Shown here: positions 17,801 to 27,103 of the stretch, piece by piece
How positions within the stretch are numbered: position 1 is the stretch's first letter
Layout of the letters: each line of letters starts with the position of its first letter
Program-made: the position numbers and the translations under genes
The notes under the pieces: model-generated
What the model was told of the DNA's origin: nothing
Seen by the model: the letters and a program-made list of their open reading frames with translations, nothing else
The model's database searches: none
NCBI GenBank assembly: GCA_030448085.1
Contig: JAUJNU010000001.1
Coordinates: 62,001 to 126,000, forward strand
DNA length: 64,000 bases
Source: Actinomycetota bacterium
GTDB lineage: Bacteria > Actinomycetota > UBA4738 > CADDZG01 > WHSQ01
Reading direction: 5' to 3'

Positions 17801-18766
17801 GTGAACCCACAGCGCGGCCCCCGGGCCCATGAGCCGAGGCGGAGCCTCCTCCTAGATACCCCGAGCCTCGTCTACCGAGCCTTCTTCGCCGTCCCCGACA
17901 GCGTCAAGGGGGCCGCGGGCGAGCCGGTGAACGCCGTGCGGGGATGCCTCGACATGATCGCCCGGCTCTGGATGGCTCAAGGCCCCACCGAGGTGATCGC
18001 GACGATGGACGCCGACTGGCGTCCGGCCTTCAGGGTCGCCGCCTATCCGGGATTCAAGGAGGCCCGCCCCGAGGAGCCGCAGGACCTGTCGCCCCAGTTC
18101 CTACTGCTGAACACCGTGCTCGACGCGTTCGGGATCCCGCGCGCCGAGGCTCCCGGGCTCGAGGCCGATGACGTCCTTGCCACCCTTGCCCGCGGTGTCC
18201 AAGGTGAAGACAGATCGCTGATCGTCACCGGGGACCGGGACCTTCTCTGTCTCGTGCGCGACCCACAGGTGAGGGTTCTCTTTACGGTGAAGGGGGTGAC
18301 CCAGCTCAAGGTGTTCGACGATGCCGCGATCGAGGAGGCATACGGGATCCCGCCCCGGCTCTACGTCGAGTTCGCCACCCTGCGAGGCGACCCGTCGGAC
18401 GGCCTCCCCGGCGTCAAGGGCATCGGCCCGACGAGGGCGACGAAACTGCTTCGGGAGTTCGGGTCGATCGAAGGCATCCTCGAGAACCTCGACCGGATAC
18501 CACCTGCGCAACGGGCTGCCTTCGAGGCCTCGGGCCCTTACCTCGAGGCGATGAAGGTAGTCGTTCCCCCGGTGGCCGACGCCGAGGTCGAGATGACAGA
18601 ACCGCACCCACCCGACAGGGATCTCCTCATGGAGATAGCCCAGCGTTACAACATGGAGGGACCGATCGCGCGCCTCCTCCACGCGCTTACCGGCGCAGGC
18701 CTCGGGCCCGGCGCCCCCGACGAGGACGTGCCCTTCCCCGAGGAGGAACCATCACCCGCCTATTGA
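17801..18766 (+). CDS. 5'-3' exonuclease / FEN-like nuclease (PolA N-domain homologue)
   Basis: The 321-residue protein matches the 5' nuclease domain of DNA polymerase I without the polymerase part. Visible motifs are LLLDTPSLVYRAFF, the acidic PGLEADDVLATLA, TGDRDLLCLV, and DPSDGLPGVKGIGPTRATKLL (the helix-hairpin-helix region). The start may be GTG 17801. It would remove RNA primers or flap structures. Stand-alone copies are common in actinobacteria beside a full PolA elsewhere. It overlaps the histidine phosphatase start. Confidence 0.88.
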   Translation: MNPQRGPRAHEPRRSLLLDTPSLVYRAFFAVPDSVKGAAGEPVNAVRGCLDMIARLWMAQGPTEVIATMDADWRPAFRVAAYPGFKEARPEEPQDLSPQFLLLNTVLDAFGIPRAEAPGLEADDVLATLARGVQGEDRSLIVTGDRDLLCLVRDPQVRVLFTVKGVTQLKVFDDAAIEEAYGIPPRLYVEFATLRGDPSDGLPGVKGIGPTRATKLLREFGSIEGILENLDRIPPAQRAAFEASGPYLEAMKVVVPPVADAEVEMTEPHPPDRDLLMEIAQRYNMEGPIARLLHALTGAGLGPGAPDEDVPFPEEEPSPAY

Positions 18767-19380
18767 TGGTCAGGCATGGGGCTACGGAGTGGAACCGGAC
18801 CAGGCGGGCACAGGGGATGGCCGATATCGACCTCAACAGCGACGGCGTCGAGCAAGCTCACGCGACCGCGGCCCGGTTGAAGGAGGCCGAGATCGTCGCC
18901 GTCTACTCGAGCGACCTCAAGAGGGCCGTCGACACGGCGGAGCCGATCGCCGCTCTGCACGGGGTGGAGGTGAAGCTCGACCCCCGCTTCCGTGAGATCG
19001 ACCAAGGTGAGTGGACCGGGGTGCCGGTGGACGAGATCGAGATGCGCTGGCCCCACCTGTGGGGAAGCGCCCGTCACTACACCGCCCGGCCCGGGGGTGA
19101 GTCACCGGCCGAGGTGAGGGCGCGGGCCCTCGAGGGGGTCGAGCAGATCGTGCGGGAGCACCCGCAAGGAACCGTCGTCCTCGTCAGCCACGGCGGCACC
19201 ATCCGCTGGATCAGTGCCGAGGCCCTCGGCCTCGACGACAGGGGGTCTGCCCGGATCAGAGGGCTCGGCAACGGGGGGGTGGTCAGCATCGAGGCGAGCC
19301 TCAACGGAGACCGGCTGGTGCTGGGGGACCTGAAGAGGCTCGACGGCAGCACGGTATCGATAGACGACCCCAACGACTGA
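18763..19380 (+). CDS. Histidine phosphatase (phosphoglycerate mutase-like)
   Basis: Start TTG 18763 or ATG 18766 gives the signature LMVRHGATEWN (phospho-histidine RHG). Other motifs are YSSDLKRAVDTAEPIA, the acid region REIDQGEW, and VLVSHGGTIRW with the second catalytic histidine. The ~205-residue length is typical of the broad-specificity phosphatase or alpha-ribazole phosphatase branch. The substrate is unknown. It overlaps the exonuclease gene by 4 bp, so the two are cotranslated. Confidence 0.85.
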   Translation: MMVRHGATEWNRTRRAQGMADIDLNSDGVEQAHATAARLKEAEIVAVYSSDLKRAVDTAEPIAALHGVEVKLDPRFREIDQGEWTGVPVDEIEMRWPHLWGSARHYTARPGGESPAEVRARALEGVEQIVREHPQGTVVLVSHGGTIRWISAEALGLDDRGSARIRGLGNGGVVSIEASLNGDRLVLGDLKRLDGSTVSIDDPND

Positions 19381-19388
19381 GGCCCTGC

Positions 19389-19394
19389 TAGGTT
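19389..19394 (+). promoter_or_regulatory. -10 element (TAGGTT) before alaC
   Basis: It ends 6 nt before ATG 19401. Confidence 0.4.
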
Positions 19395-19400
19395 CGTCCG

Positions 19401-20577
19401 ATGGAATTCCGCCGGATCGAGCGCTTCCCACCGTACGTCTTCTCCATAGTCAACGACCTGAAGTTTCAGGCGCGCCGCGCGGGCGTGGACATCATCGACC
19501 TGGGGATGGGCAACCCCGATATCCCCACCCCGGAAGCCGTGGTCGAGAAGCTGAAAGAGGCGGTCGACAACCCGCGCAACCACAGGTATTCGGCCTCCAA
19601 GGGCATCCCCAAGCTGAGGCGCGCCATCTGCGATCTCTACGAGAGGGCGTGGGACGTGACGCTCGACCCCGATCGTGAGGCGGTCGCTACGATCGGCGCC
19701 AAGGAGGGTCTGTCTCACCTTGCCTGGGTCCTGTGTGAGCCGGGAGACTCGGTGCTGGTCCCCGAGCCGACCTACCCGATACACACCTACGCGATGTTGC
19801 TATCCGGGGCGACGGTGACCTCGGTGCCGCTCGATCTCGGTTCCGACTTCTCCGACCTCGTCCAGGCCTACGAGCACTCGAGCCCCAAGCCCCGGGTGGT
19901 GCTTTGCTCCTTCCCCCACAACCCCACCACGGCGGTGGTCGACCTCGGGTTCTTCGAGCAACTCGTCGAGTTCGCCAAGGCTCGCAACGTCATGGTCGTG
20001 CACGACCTCGCGTGCGCGGATCTCGTGTTCGATGCGGAAAGGGCGCCTTCGATGATGCAGGTGCCGGGAGCAAGGGACGTCGGGGTCGAGTTCTTCTCGA
20101 TGTCCAAGTCTTACTCGATGGCAGGCTGGCGGCTCGCGTTCGCGGTCGGTAACCACGAGATGATCGGGGCGCTCACGAAGTTGAAGAGCTATCTCGACTA
20201 CGGTGTGTTCCAACCGATCCAGATCGCCGGGATCATCGCCCTCAACGAGTGCCCCGAGGTCCCTAAGCAGATAAGGGAGATCTACCGCGCGGAGAGACGC
20301 CCTGTCCGACGGGTTGCAGCGGATCGGGTGGGACATGCCGACACCGCCTGCGACGATGTTCGCCTGGGCCAAGATCCCGCCGGAGTTCGAGTACCTCGGG
20401 TCTCTCGACTTCGCCAGGTTCCTCATCAAGGAGGCGAAGGTGGCCGTTTCCCCGGGGGTCGGTTTCGGTCCGAACGGGGACGGCTACGTGAGGTTCGCGC
20501 TCGTCGAGAACGAGCAGCGGATCCGCCAGGCGATCAGGGGGATCAACAAGGCGCTGCAGAAAGGACAGGTTAGTTAG
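19401..20577 (+). pseudogene. alaC: PLP-dependent aminotransferase, AlaC-type, one frameshift
   Basis: The protein follows E. coli AlaC closely: an N-terminus with RIERFPPYVF, IDLGMGNPD, TIGAKEGLSHL, SFPHNPTTAVV, VVHDLACADLVFD, and the Schiff-base lysine in SMSKSYSMAGWR. Near 20300 the frame shifts by one base. The C-terminus then reads [14 protein letters not shown] and ends [19 protein letters not shown]. AlaC makes alanine from pyruvate with glutamate as amino donor. The interruption lies in a run of Gs and Cs and is probably an error. The stop TAG 20575-20577 overlaps the opposite-strand TetR stop. Confidence 0.82.
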
Positions 20578-21454
20578 CGAGGATCCCTCCGAGGCAGCCA
20601 GTGCCCGGCTCGGCGGGCGCTCAACTGCCCGGAGCGAGGATCCCTCCGAGGCAGCCAGTGCCCGGCTCGGCGGGCGCTCAACTGCCGGAGCGAGGATCCC
20701 TCCGAGGCAGCCAGTGCCCGGCTCGGCGGGCGCTCAACTGCCCGGAGCGAGGATCCCTCCGAGGCAGCCAGTGCCCGGCTCGGCGGGCGCTCAACTGCCC
20801 GGAGCGAGGATCCCTCCGAGGCAGCCAGTGCCCGGCTCGGCGGGCGCTCAACTGCCCGGAGCGAGGATCCCTCCGAGGCGAGCACCCGAACCGCCTCGTC
20901 CGCCAGTTGAGGCCTGTCGTTGACGGCCCCCGCATCGGTCCCGAAGTACGTCTCGACGAAGTGATAGATCGCTCCGAGGATCCCGTGTGACATGAGGTCG
21001 GGGTCGCCATGGCGGATCGTGCCCGCGGCCATCCCTCTTTGATGTGGATCGCCGTGTCCGCCATCACGATCTGCTGGCCCTCTTGCAGGACCCCGGCGAA
21101 GTCCTCGTAGCGGGCGGCGGTCCGGAAGAGTCCGAGGTAGCCGGGGTCGGAGCGGTAGAAATCTATGGATGCCCGGATCCCCCGCTCGATCCGGTCCACG
21201 GGGTTGGCCACCCCTTGGATGGCAGCCTGCTGTGACTTCCTCAGCTGGAAAAGACAGCTCCTCAGCAGCTCCTTGAAGAGAGTGTCCTTCGACGTGAAGT
21301 ACCAGTAGAAGACACCTTTGCCGACGCCCAGCTCGTCGCAGATGTCACCAACGGTGGTCCCGTGGTATCCCTGCTCCGCGAACAGCCGGTAAGCGGCCTC
21401 GAGTATCTGCTCCCGCCTCTCCGAGCCTCTCCTCGTGAGCTTCCTGGATGTCAT
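20574..21454 (-). pseudogene. TetR family regulator with a repeat-encoded tail, one frameshift
   Basis: ATG 21454 gives the TetR helix-turn-helix: REQILEAAYRLFAEQGYHGTTVGDICDEL in pieces, then GVFYWYFTSKDTLF. The ligand domain follows (RSDPGYLGLFRTAARYEDF). At ~21035 one G is missing (GAGGGATGG instead of a 4-G run), which shifts the frame; the rest (HGILGAIYHFVETYFG) lies in the next frame. The C-terminus runs into the 57-bp repeats and adds Ser/Leu/Arg-rich repeats, ending at TAA 20574-20576. It sits at the end of the esterase and LOR/SDH operon and may control the palindrome at 23581-23596. Confidence 0.75.
20577..20879 (+). repeat. Five tandem 57-bp repeats plus a 19-bp partial copy
   Basis: Units start at 20577, 20634, 20690, 20747 and 20804, with a partial at 20861. 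Unit lengths are 57, 56, 57, 57 and 57; copy 2 lacks one C. The copies are otherwise identical. Each has a hairpin (GCCCG-gctcgg-CGGGC inside CAGT...ACTG) and a GAGGATCCCTC near-palindrome. In the opposite TetR frame one unit encodes a 19-residue repeat such as ERPPSRALAASEGSSLR. There are no unique spacers. Confidence 0.9.
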
Positions 21455-21520
21455 CCGAGCGTCCCCATCCGGGCACACTAAAGGAGGTGGTCCGAGATGT
21501 CAGCCTTTGGACGCTGGGCG

Positions 21521-22807
21521 CTAGGTGCGGGTATGCGCCCCCGCCGTTCGCACTTCAGCTTCCTCGCTGGGCGTGCGCACCTCTTCCGGGGCAAGGCGCT
21601 GGGCCAGCTGGCGGATGAAGAGCCCCACGTCGGTGATGATCCCCATCGACTGGAAAGAGCCCCTGTCCATGAGCTTGGTAACTGTCGCTTGGTTGATGTC
21701 GACGCACACGAGGGGACTGATGCCGGAAGGCAGTTCCCCGTGGCGATCCCGTGGAGCATCGTTCCGACGACGATGCAGTAGCCGACGAGGTCGGCGTCGT
21801 CCTGGCCCCAGATGAGGTCTCTCAGCCGCGACTGGACCTCGACCATCTCGCTTACGACCTCGGGCAGCGGGCCGTCGTCCCTGACGCTGCCGCCGAACAG
21901 ATAGTCCGCCCCGGTCTCGACCAGGTGGTACACGATGCCGTCCCCGAAGAGCCCGGCGTCGATGGCCGCGGAAGGAGCCGTGCCTGCGGATCTCGTTGAT
22001 GGTGCGGATGTGATTCTCGTGGCCGTGCTCGACCGCACCGCCATGGCCGAGGTGGACCCCCAAGGAAGTCGAAAACATGGGACTCGATGTCGTGCGCCGC
22101 AACCCCGTTGCCTGCGAAGAATGCGTCGACGTAGCCGCCGCGTATGAGTGCCGCGAGGTCGGGGCCGGACCCCGTGTGCACGACGGCGGGCCCTGCTACC
22201 CACAGGATCCTCTTGCCGGACTCGTGCACCGCCTTCATCTGTTCCGCGACCTGCTCCACGAGGAGCGATTTCGGCTTCTCGCTCGAAACATCGGACGACA
22301 TGAAGCCAAAGCTCTTGTCCCCGGCTCCTCCCGCATCGAGCGGGTGCGCGGATGCCGGGCCCGTTCATCACGATCTGCATGCCGCTCTTGACCTCGGCCA
22401 TCGGGATCGTGCGGGCCCCGCCGACGCGACCACCACCCCGCAGTCCATCTCCGGCCGCTCGACGCCGACCCAGCGGCCGTGGACACGGACCTCCGTGCCG
22501 AGGTTGGTCGTGGAGTAGAAGCCTTTGGGCATAGCCCCATCCACCTCGGCGGTGGCGAGCTCGGCGTCCTCCACCGACTCCGAGTTGACCCCGAACTGCT
22601 GCAGCGACCCGACAACGCTCCTCAGGCCGTCCTCGGACTCGGTCGTCAGCCGGATCCTTGCGAAGGACTTGTCCTCGGCGAGAGCGAGCCCACCCTCCAG
22701 GTCGACCACGTCGAACGTGGCCCCGGCCCCGCGATCGAATCGAGCACCCGAGCGAGGATCCCTTCGTCGATGAGATGACCCTCGATCGTGACGAGCTCAG
22801 ATGGCAT
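21521..22807 (-). pseudogene. LOR/SDH-type enzyme (TIGR00300 family, ornithine cyclodeaminase-like), frameshifted
   Basis: Start ATG 22807 overlaps the esterase stop. Pieces in three frames give ~428 residues: LVTIEGHLIDEGILARVLD, the ACT-like part SFARIRLTTESEDGLR, MPKGFYSTTNLGTEVR, then the Rossmann part [31 protein letters not shown], and [32 protein letters not shown]. The end is TGA 21521-21523. This family includes archaeal ornithine cyclodeaminase (ornithine to proline) and the cyanobacterial arginine dihydrolase C-domain. The exact reaction cannot be decided here. The shifts lie near 22720, 22430, 22345, 22060 and 21740. Confidence 0.75.
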
Positions 22808-23551
22808 GCGATGCCCGCTCCTTGATGAATCCGAGGGTGCGCTCGAACACGTGATCCTTGTCGTAATCGGTGACCACGTGGTACGAGCGCTCGAGCCACA
22901 CGAGCTCTTTGTCGTCAGACGAGACGTGATCGTGGATGTAGTTCGCGTTGCTCGGATGAACGGTGTGATCGTTGCGCCCGTGCATGATGAGCATCGGTGC
23001 GGTGATCTGAGGGAGGGCTCGCTGCGCCCGCTTGATGAACGTCAGAAGAGCCGCGGCTTTCGTGGGCACCCGGTCATGCGCGATCTCTCTTCCCTGCGGG
23101 TCGGCGATGTCGTTGCTGATGCCGGGCACCGGCGCGGCGGCGCGAGCGACGACGGGGCCAGGTGCCGGCGCGGGTCCTTGCTGAAGATCATCCCGCCGAG
23201 CGTGATGACGCCTGCGATCTCTTCTGCATGACGGGCGGCGAGATCGAGCACCAGGGCCCCTCCGAACGAGAGGCCGACGAGGAACACCTCTTCGGTCTGC
23301 GGCACGGTGATGGAAAGAGGTCTCTACCATCTGGGACCTCTTCGGCGGTGCGCGTGTTGAGGTCCTGCCATGTCGTTCCATGCCCGGGCAATCTGGGGGC
23401 CACGACAGCGACCCCCCGCTCGGCGAGGTACTCGCCCAGGGGTCGCATGCTCTGCGGGCTTCCAGTGAACCCGTGTGCACGAGCAAGGCCCCCACCGGCC
23501 CCTCACCCAGCGCGAACTCCTCGGCGCCGGAAGAACCTGCAGCTCTGACAC
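22797..23551 (-). pseudogene. Est30-like carboxylesterase (alpha/beta hydrolase), frameshifted
   Basis: GTG 23551 has a GGAGGA ribosome site. The pieces give one hydrolase: ALLVHGFTGSPQSMRPLG (oxyanion loop), the nucleophile elbow GLSFGG, the acid in MHGRNDHTV, and the catalytic histidine in RSYHVVTDYDKDHV. This arrangement matches Geobacillus Est30 (short ester hydrolysis). Frame changes lie near 23500, 23310, 23170 and 23130. It is the first gene of a minus-strand operon with the LOR/SDH enzyme and TetR. Confidence 0.75.
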
Positions 23552-23580
23552 GTGACTCCTCCTTCGCGGCGACTATTTCC

Positions 23581-23596
23581 TTGACCGGCCGGTCAA
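23581..23596. promoter_or_regulatory. Perfect 16-bp palindrome, probable TetR-family operator
   Basis: TTGACCGGCCGGTCAA is its own reverse complement. It lies between the divergent esterase-LOR/SDH-TetR operon and plsC. TetR-type regulators of lipid genes bind such GC-centred palindromes. Another TTGAC follows at 23603-23607. Confidence 0.65.
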
Positions 23597-23673
23597 CTCA
23601 CGTTGACTACTCTTTCATCTACCATGAGTCCTGGGGGACCGGGCCGGAGGGCGATCTAAGGACTGATGTTTCG

Positions 23674-24402
23674 ATGATGTATTGGGTATTCAAAGGGATA
23701 TTGAAGCCGCCCCTGCGCACCATGTACAAGATCCGCGCCGAGGGGCTCGAGAGTGTCCCGACGAAGGGCCCGGCGATCATCGCCGCCAACCATGTGTCGT
23801 TCCTCGACTCGTTCTTCATCCCGCTCGTCGTGAAGCGTCGCAAGGTCACCTACCTTGCCAAGGCCGATTACTTCAAGAGTTGGAAGACCGCTTGGTTCTT
23901 CAAGTCGGCGGGTCAGATCTCCTGCGAGCGAGAGGGCGGGTCGAAGTCCGAGCAGTCGCTGAACATCGCCCTCGACGTGCTTAAGGGCGGCAACCTGCTC
24001 GGTATCTACCCCGGGGACCCGCTCTCCCGACGGTCGTCTCTACCGGGGACGCACGGGTGTGCGCGGCTCGCCCTGCAAGCCGGCGTCCCGGTGATCCCGA
24101 CGGGCCTCATCGGCTCCGAGGAGGTCATGCCCAAGAACGCAAAGCTCCCCAAGGTGAAGGGCAACATCCAGGTGAAGGTGAAGTTCGGCAAGCCCCTCGA
24201 CTTCTCGCGGTTCCAGGGCCGGGAGAAGGATCGCTTCGTCCTTCGCTCGATAACGGACGAGATCATGTACGAGATCATGCAGCTCTCGGGGCAGCATTAC
24301 GTCGACGACTACGCCTCCAAGACCCCGACGGAGCCGCTGCCGGAATCCGTGCGCTCCCTCCGAGAGCAGATCGACCTCAGCGACGAGATCCTCGCCGGCT
24401 GA
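23674..24402 (+). CDS. plsC: 1-acyl-sn-glycerol-3-phosphate acyltransferase (PlsC)
   Basis: ATG 23674 follows an AAGGA site. The 242-residue protein has the acyltransferase motif NHVSFLD (H-x4-D), [10 protein letters not shown] (motif II) and AGVPVIPTG (motif IV). Motif III should read YPEGTRSPDG, but the sequence gives [10 protein letters not shown]; the expected peptide is present one frame over between ~24011 and ~24055, so two opposite indels cancel. PlsC makes phosphatidic acid from lysophosphatidic acid and acyl-ACP/CoA at the membrane. It is divergent to the TetR operon and shares the operator region. Confidence 0.85.
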   Translation: MMYWVFKGILKPPLRTMYKIRAEGLESVPTKGPAIIAANHVSFLDSFFIPLVVKRRKVTYLAKADYFKSWKTAWFFKSAGQISCEREGGSKSEQSLNIALDVLKGGNLLGIYPGDPLSRRSSLPGTHGCARLALQAGVPVIPTGLIGSEEVMPKNAKLPKVKGNIQVKVKFGKPLDFSRFQGREKDRFVLRSITDEIMYEIMQLSGQHYVDDYASKTPTEPLPESVRSLREQIDLSDEILAG

Positions 24403-24410
24403 GGCCGCCC

Positions 24411-25902
24411 CTACTCTTCGATCCACCCTCTCGTTCTGCCGACGGCTCTCTTCCAACCCTCGTAGGCCGAGTCTGCCTCGTCTGCGACAGGCTTGGCTCG
24501 AACTCCCGCCTCGGCCTTCCAGCGCGCCGCCATCTCCTGAGGGATGACCACACCCCGGCCCCCAGCCCCGAGGAGGGCGGCGCCGAGCGCCGTCGTCTCG
24601 AGGGTTGGAGGCCGCCCTGACCAGTACCCCGAGCTGGTCCGCCTGGAACTGGCAGAGGAGGTCCATCACGCTCGCTCCGCCGTCTACCCGCAGCTCCTTC
24701 AGTGACTGCCCGGCGTCGGCCGTCATGGCGTCGACGACGTCACGGGTCTGGAATGCCATCGCCTCGACGGCGGCTCTCGCCAGGTGCGCCTTGGTCGTGC
24801 CGCGGGTGACGCCGAGGAAGGCGCCGCGCGCGTAGGGGTCCCAGTAGGGCGCTCCTAGCCCGACGAACGCGGGGACGAGGTAGGTCCCCCCTGCGTCGGG
24901 AACGGTCGATGCAAGAGGTTCGGTGTCGGACGCCTTCTCGATCACGCCGAGGCCGTCGCGGAGCCATTGAACGGCCGCCCCCGTGACGAAGATGCTCCCC
25001 TCCAGCGCGTACTGAAGGCCCGCGCCGATGTCCCACGCCGCCGTGGAGAGCAGCCCGTGGCTCGATCGCTGCACCTCGGGGCCGGTGTTCATCAGGACGA
25101 AAGAGCCCGTGCCGTAGGTGTTCTTTGCCATGCCGGGCTCGATGCAGGCTTGGCCGAACAGCGCCGACTGCTGGTCGCCACCGACGCCGGTGATCGGGAC
25201 CTCTGCGTCAAGCACCCCGGGGGCAGTGTCGCCGAGCTCGCCGCTCGACGGCCTTATCTCGGCCAGGAGGGGGGCTGGGACCGCCAGCTGATCGAGGATC
25301 CAGGGATCCCAGGCACCCTGCTCGAGGTTGAAAAGGAGCGTGCGGGACGCGTTCGAGGGCTCGGTCACGTGGGACTCGCCCCGGGTCAGGTTCCATATGA
25401 GCCACGTGTCGACCGTCCCGAAGGCGAGCTCGCCGGCCTCGGCCCGAGCTCGGGCCCCCTCGAGGTGATCGAGGGACCACATCACCTTCGTCCCGGAGAA
25501 GTAGGGGTCGAGAACGAGCCCGGTCCGGGCGCGCATCTCTTCCTCGAGACCTGCGGCCTTCAGCTCCTCGCATATGTAGGCGGTGCGCCTGTCCTGCCAC
25601 ACGATCGCCGGCGCGAGCGGCTTACCCGTCTTTCGGTCCCAGATGACCACCGTCTCCCTCTGGTCGGTGATCCCGATGCAGGCTAGGTCCGACGCGCCGG
25701 CCCCCGCGTCGGATAGCGCCCCGTCGATCAGCGAGCGGGTGACGGACCAGATCTCCTCGGCGTCGTGCTCCACCCATCCGGGCCGGGGGAAGTGCTGCGA
25801 GAACTCGGAATAGGCGCGGCCCCGCACCGTTGCCTCGGGGTCGAGGACGAGAACCGTGATGCCCGTCGTCCCGGCGTCGATGGAAAGGATGAGACCTGGC
25901 AC
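24411..25902 (-). CDS. glpK: Glycerol kinase, C-terminal ~65 residues shifted out of frame
   Basis: GTG 25902 follows AGGAGGT. The protein shows the FGGY kinase pattern: [53 protein letters not shown], and [29 protein letters not shown] precedes a frame change near 24610. The family ending (ALGAALLAG region through [14 protein letters not shown]) lies in another frame and stops at TAG 24411-24413. As written, the frame runs on into the plsC antisense. The enzyme makes sn-glycerol-3-phosphate for PlsC-type lipid synthesis or catabolism. Confidence 0.88.
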
Positions 25903-25955
25903 CCGTGACCTCCTGTGGCGGGATCCTAGGAGGCGATTACTACCAGAGAAGGGGG

Positions 25956-26951
25956 CTAGGCCTTAATGAGGACCTCGGCCTTGATCCACCCGAGGCCCGA
26001 GATCCCGATCGCTTGGGCGGCCGCTCTGCTGAGGTCGATGATCCTGTCGCCGACGTAAGGGCCCCGGTCGTTGATGAGGACAACGACGCCGCGTCCCTCG
26101 TGCTCGACGTAGAGCCAGGAGCCGAGAGGCAGCTCCTTGCTCGCGGCGGTGAAGAGGCTCGAGTCGAAGACGTCCCCGCTCGCAGTGAGGTTTCCTTCGA
26201 AGCCGGGCCCGTACCAGGAGGCGATGCCCTCGAACGTCACCCCCGTCCCGGCGAAGCCGTCGGGGATCCCGGCGCTCGGCCCCGAGTCCCCGAGGACGTC
26301 GAGGAGGGCTTGCGAAGGGGAGGCTGCCCCAGCTGCCCCAGCTGCCCCAGCTGCCTCGGCTGCTGCGGCTCTGGCCGCGGCCCGGGCCGCCCGCTCCAGA
26401 GAGGCGATGCGATCGCTCAGCTCCGAGAAGGCCGCTTTCCTCGTGCTGAGCGCGCCGGCGATCTCGAGACCGACCTCCTCTGCCCTGGCTTGCGACGCAA
26501 GTAGAGCGCTCTTGCGCTCGTCTATCCGAGCCTGGGCCGCCTCGGCCTCAGCTCGGGAGGCGAGCATCTCGTCGAGGGACCGGGAGTCTTCCTCGGCGGC
26601 GTTCGCCGCTATCTCCGCCAGGGCGAACATCTCCGGCAGTCTCTGGGCCGACAGGATGATGTCGATGTTCCCCGTCGGACCCGACTTGTAGGCGTCGATC
26701 GCGCGCTCCACGTACAGATCCTCGGCCGCGCTGAGGCGGGCCTCCGTCTCGTGCTTGGCCAGCTCGATGAGCCCCAGGCTCTGACTGGCGCGGTCGATGG
26801 AGGCATCCAGCTGTCGCTTCTTTCCCTCGAGCTGGGCCAGCTCGTGCTCGAGGACGGATATCTCCGATGCGGCCGCATTAGCTTGTTCCCTGAGGGCGTC
26901 GAGGTCCTCCGCGACGGCGGTGCGTCCGGGTAGAAGGGCGGCCGCAGCCAC
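25956..26951 (-). CDS. Secreted RlpA-like (double-psi beta-barrel) protein with coiled coil
   Basis: The readable frame starts at GTG 26951, but the signal peptide ([19 protein letters not shown]) extends upstream in frame to ~26995. An ATG at 27016 is one base out of frame across a GAGAGAGAAA run, so the true start is probably there. Residues ~25-190 form an alanine-rich coiled coil like that of PcsB-type cell-wall proteins. A Gly/Ala linker follows. Residues ~235-331 are an RlpA barrel ([48 protein letters not shown]). It may bind or cut peptidoglycan during division. Confidence 0.85.
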   Translation of the reverse strand: MAAAALLPGRTAVAEDLDALREQANAAASEISVLEHELAQLEGKKRQLDASIDRASQSLGLIELAKHETEARLSAAEDLYVERAIDAYKSGPTGNIDIILSAQRLPEMFALAEIAANAAEEDSRSLDEMLASRAEAEAAQARIDERKSALLASQARAEEVGLEIAGALSTRKAAFSELSDRIASLERAARAAARAAAAEAAGAAGAAGAASPSQALLDVLGDSGPSAGIPDGFAGTGVTFEGIASWYGPGFEGNLTASGDVFDSSLFTAASKELPLGSWLYVEHEGRGVVVLINDRGPYVGDRIIDLSRAAAQAIGISGLGWIKAEVLIKA

Positions 26952-27103
26952 AGCGAGCGTCGCTGCGGCGATCCGTCGTGTCGGGCTCTTCAGCGCTTTC
27001 TCTCTCTCTATCCATGTCGGAACGTGCGAGGGGACGGTTGAGGAGCCGCCCTGCAGGTCACAATAGGGTCTCTAGGCTCATGATCGGCGGAGAAGGAGGG
27101 GTG

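Noticed and set aside
20577..20879. CRISPR array
   Set aside because: Units follow each other with no spacers, are 57 bp long and read through as protein; no cas genes are near.
20601..20990. Plus-strand repeat protein (MPGSAGAQLP repeats)
   Set aside because: It has no start signal and exists only because the 57-bp unit lacks stops in this frame.
22746..22760. A 14-bp match to the repeat unit (GAGCGAGGATCCCT) inside the LOR/SDH gene
   Set aside because: It encodes conserved residues (EGILARVL) and lacks the rest of the unit, so it is probably chance.
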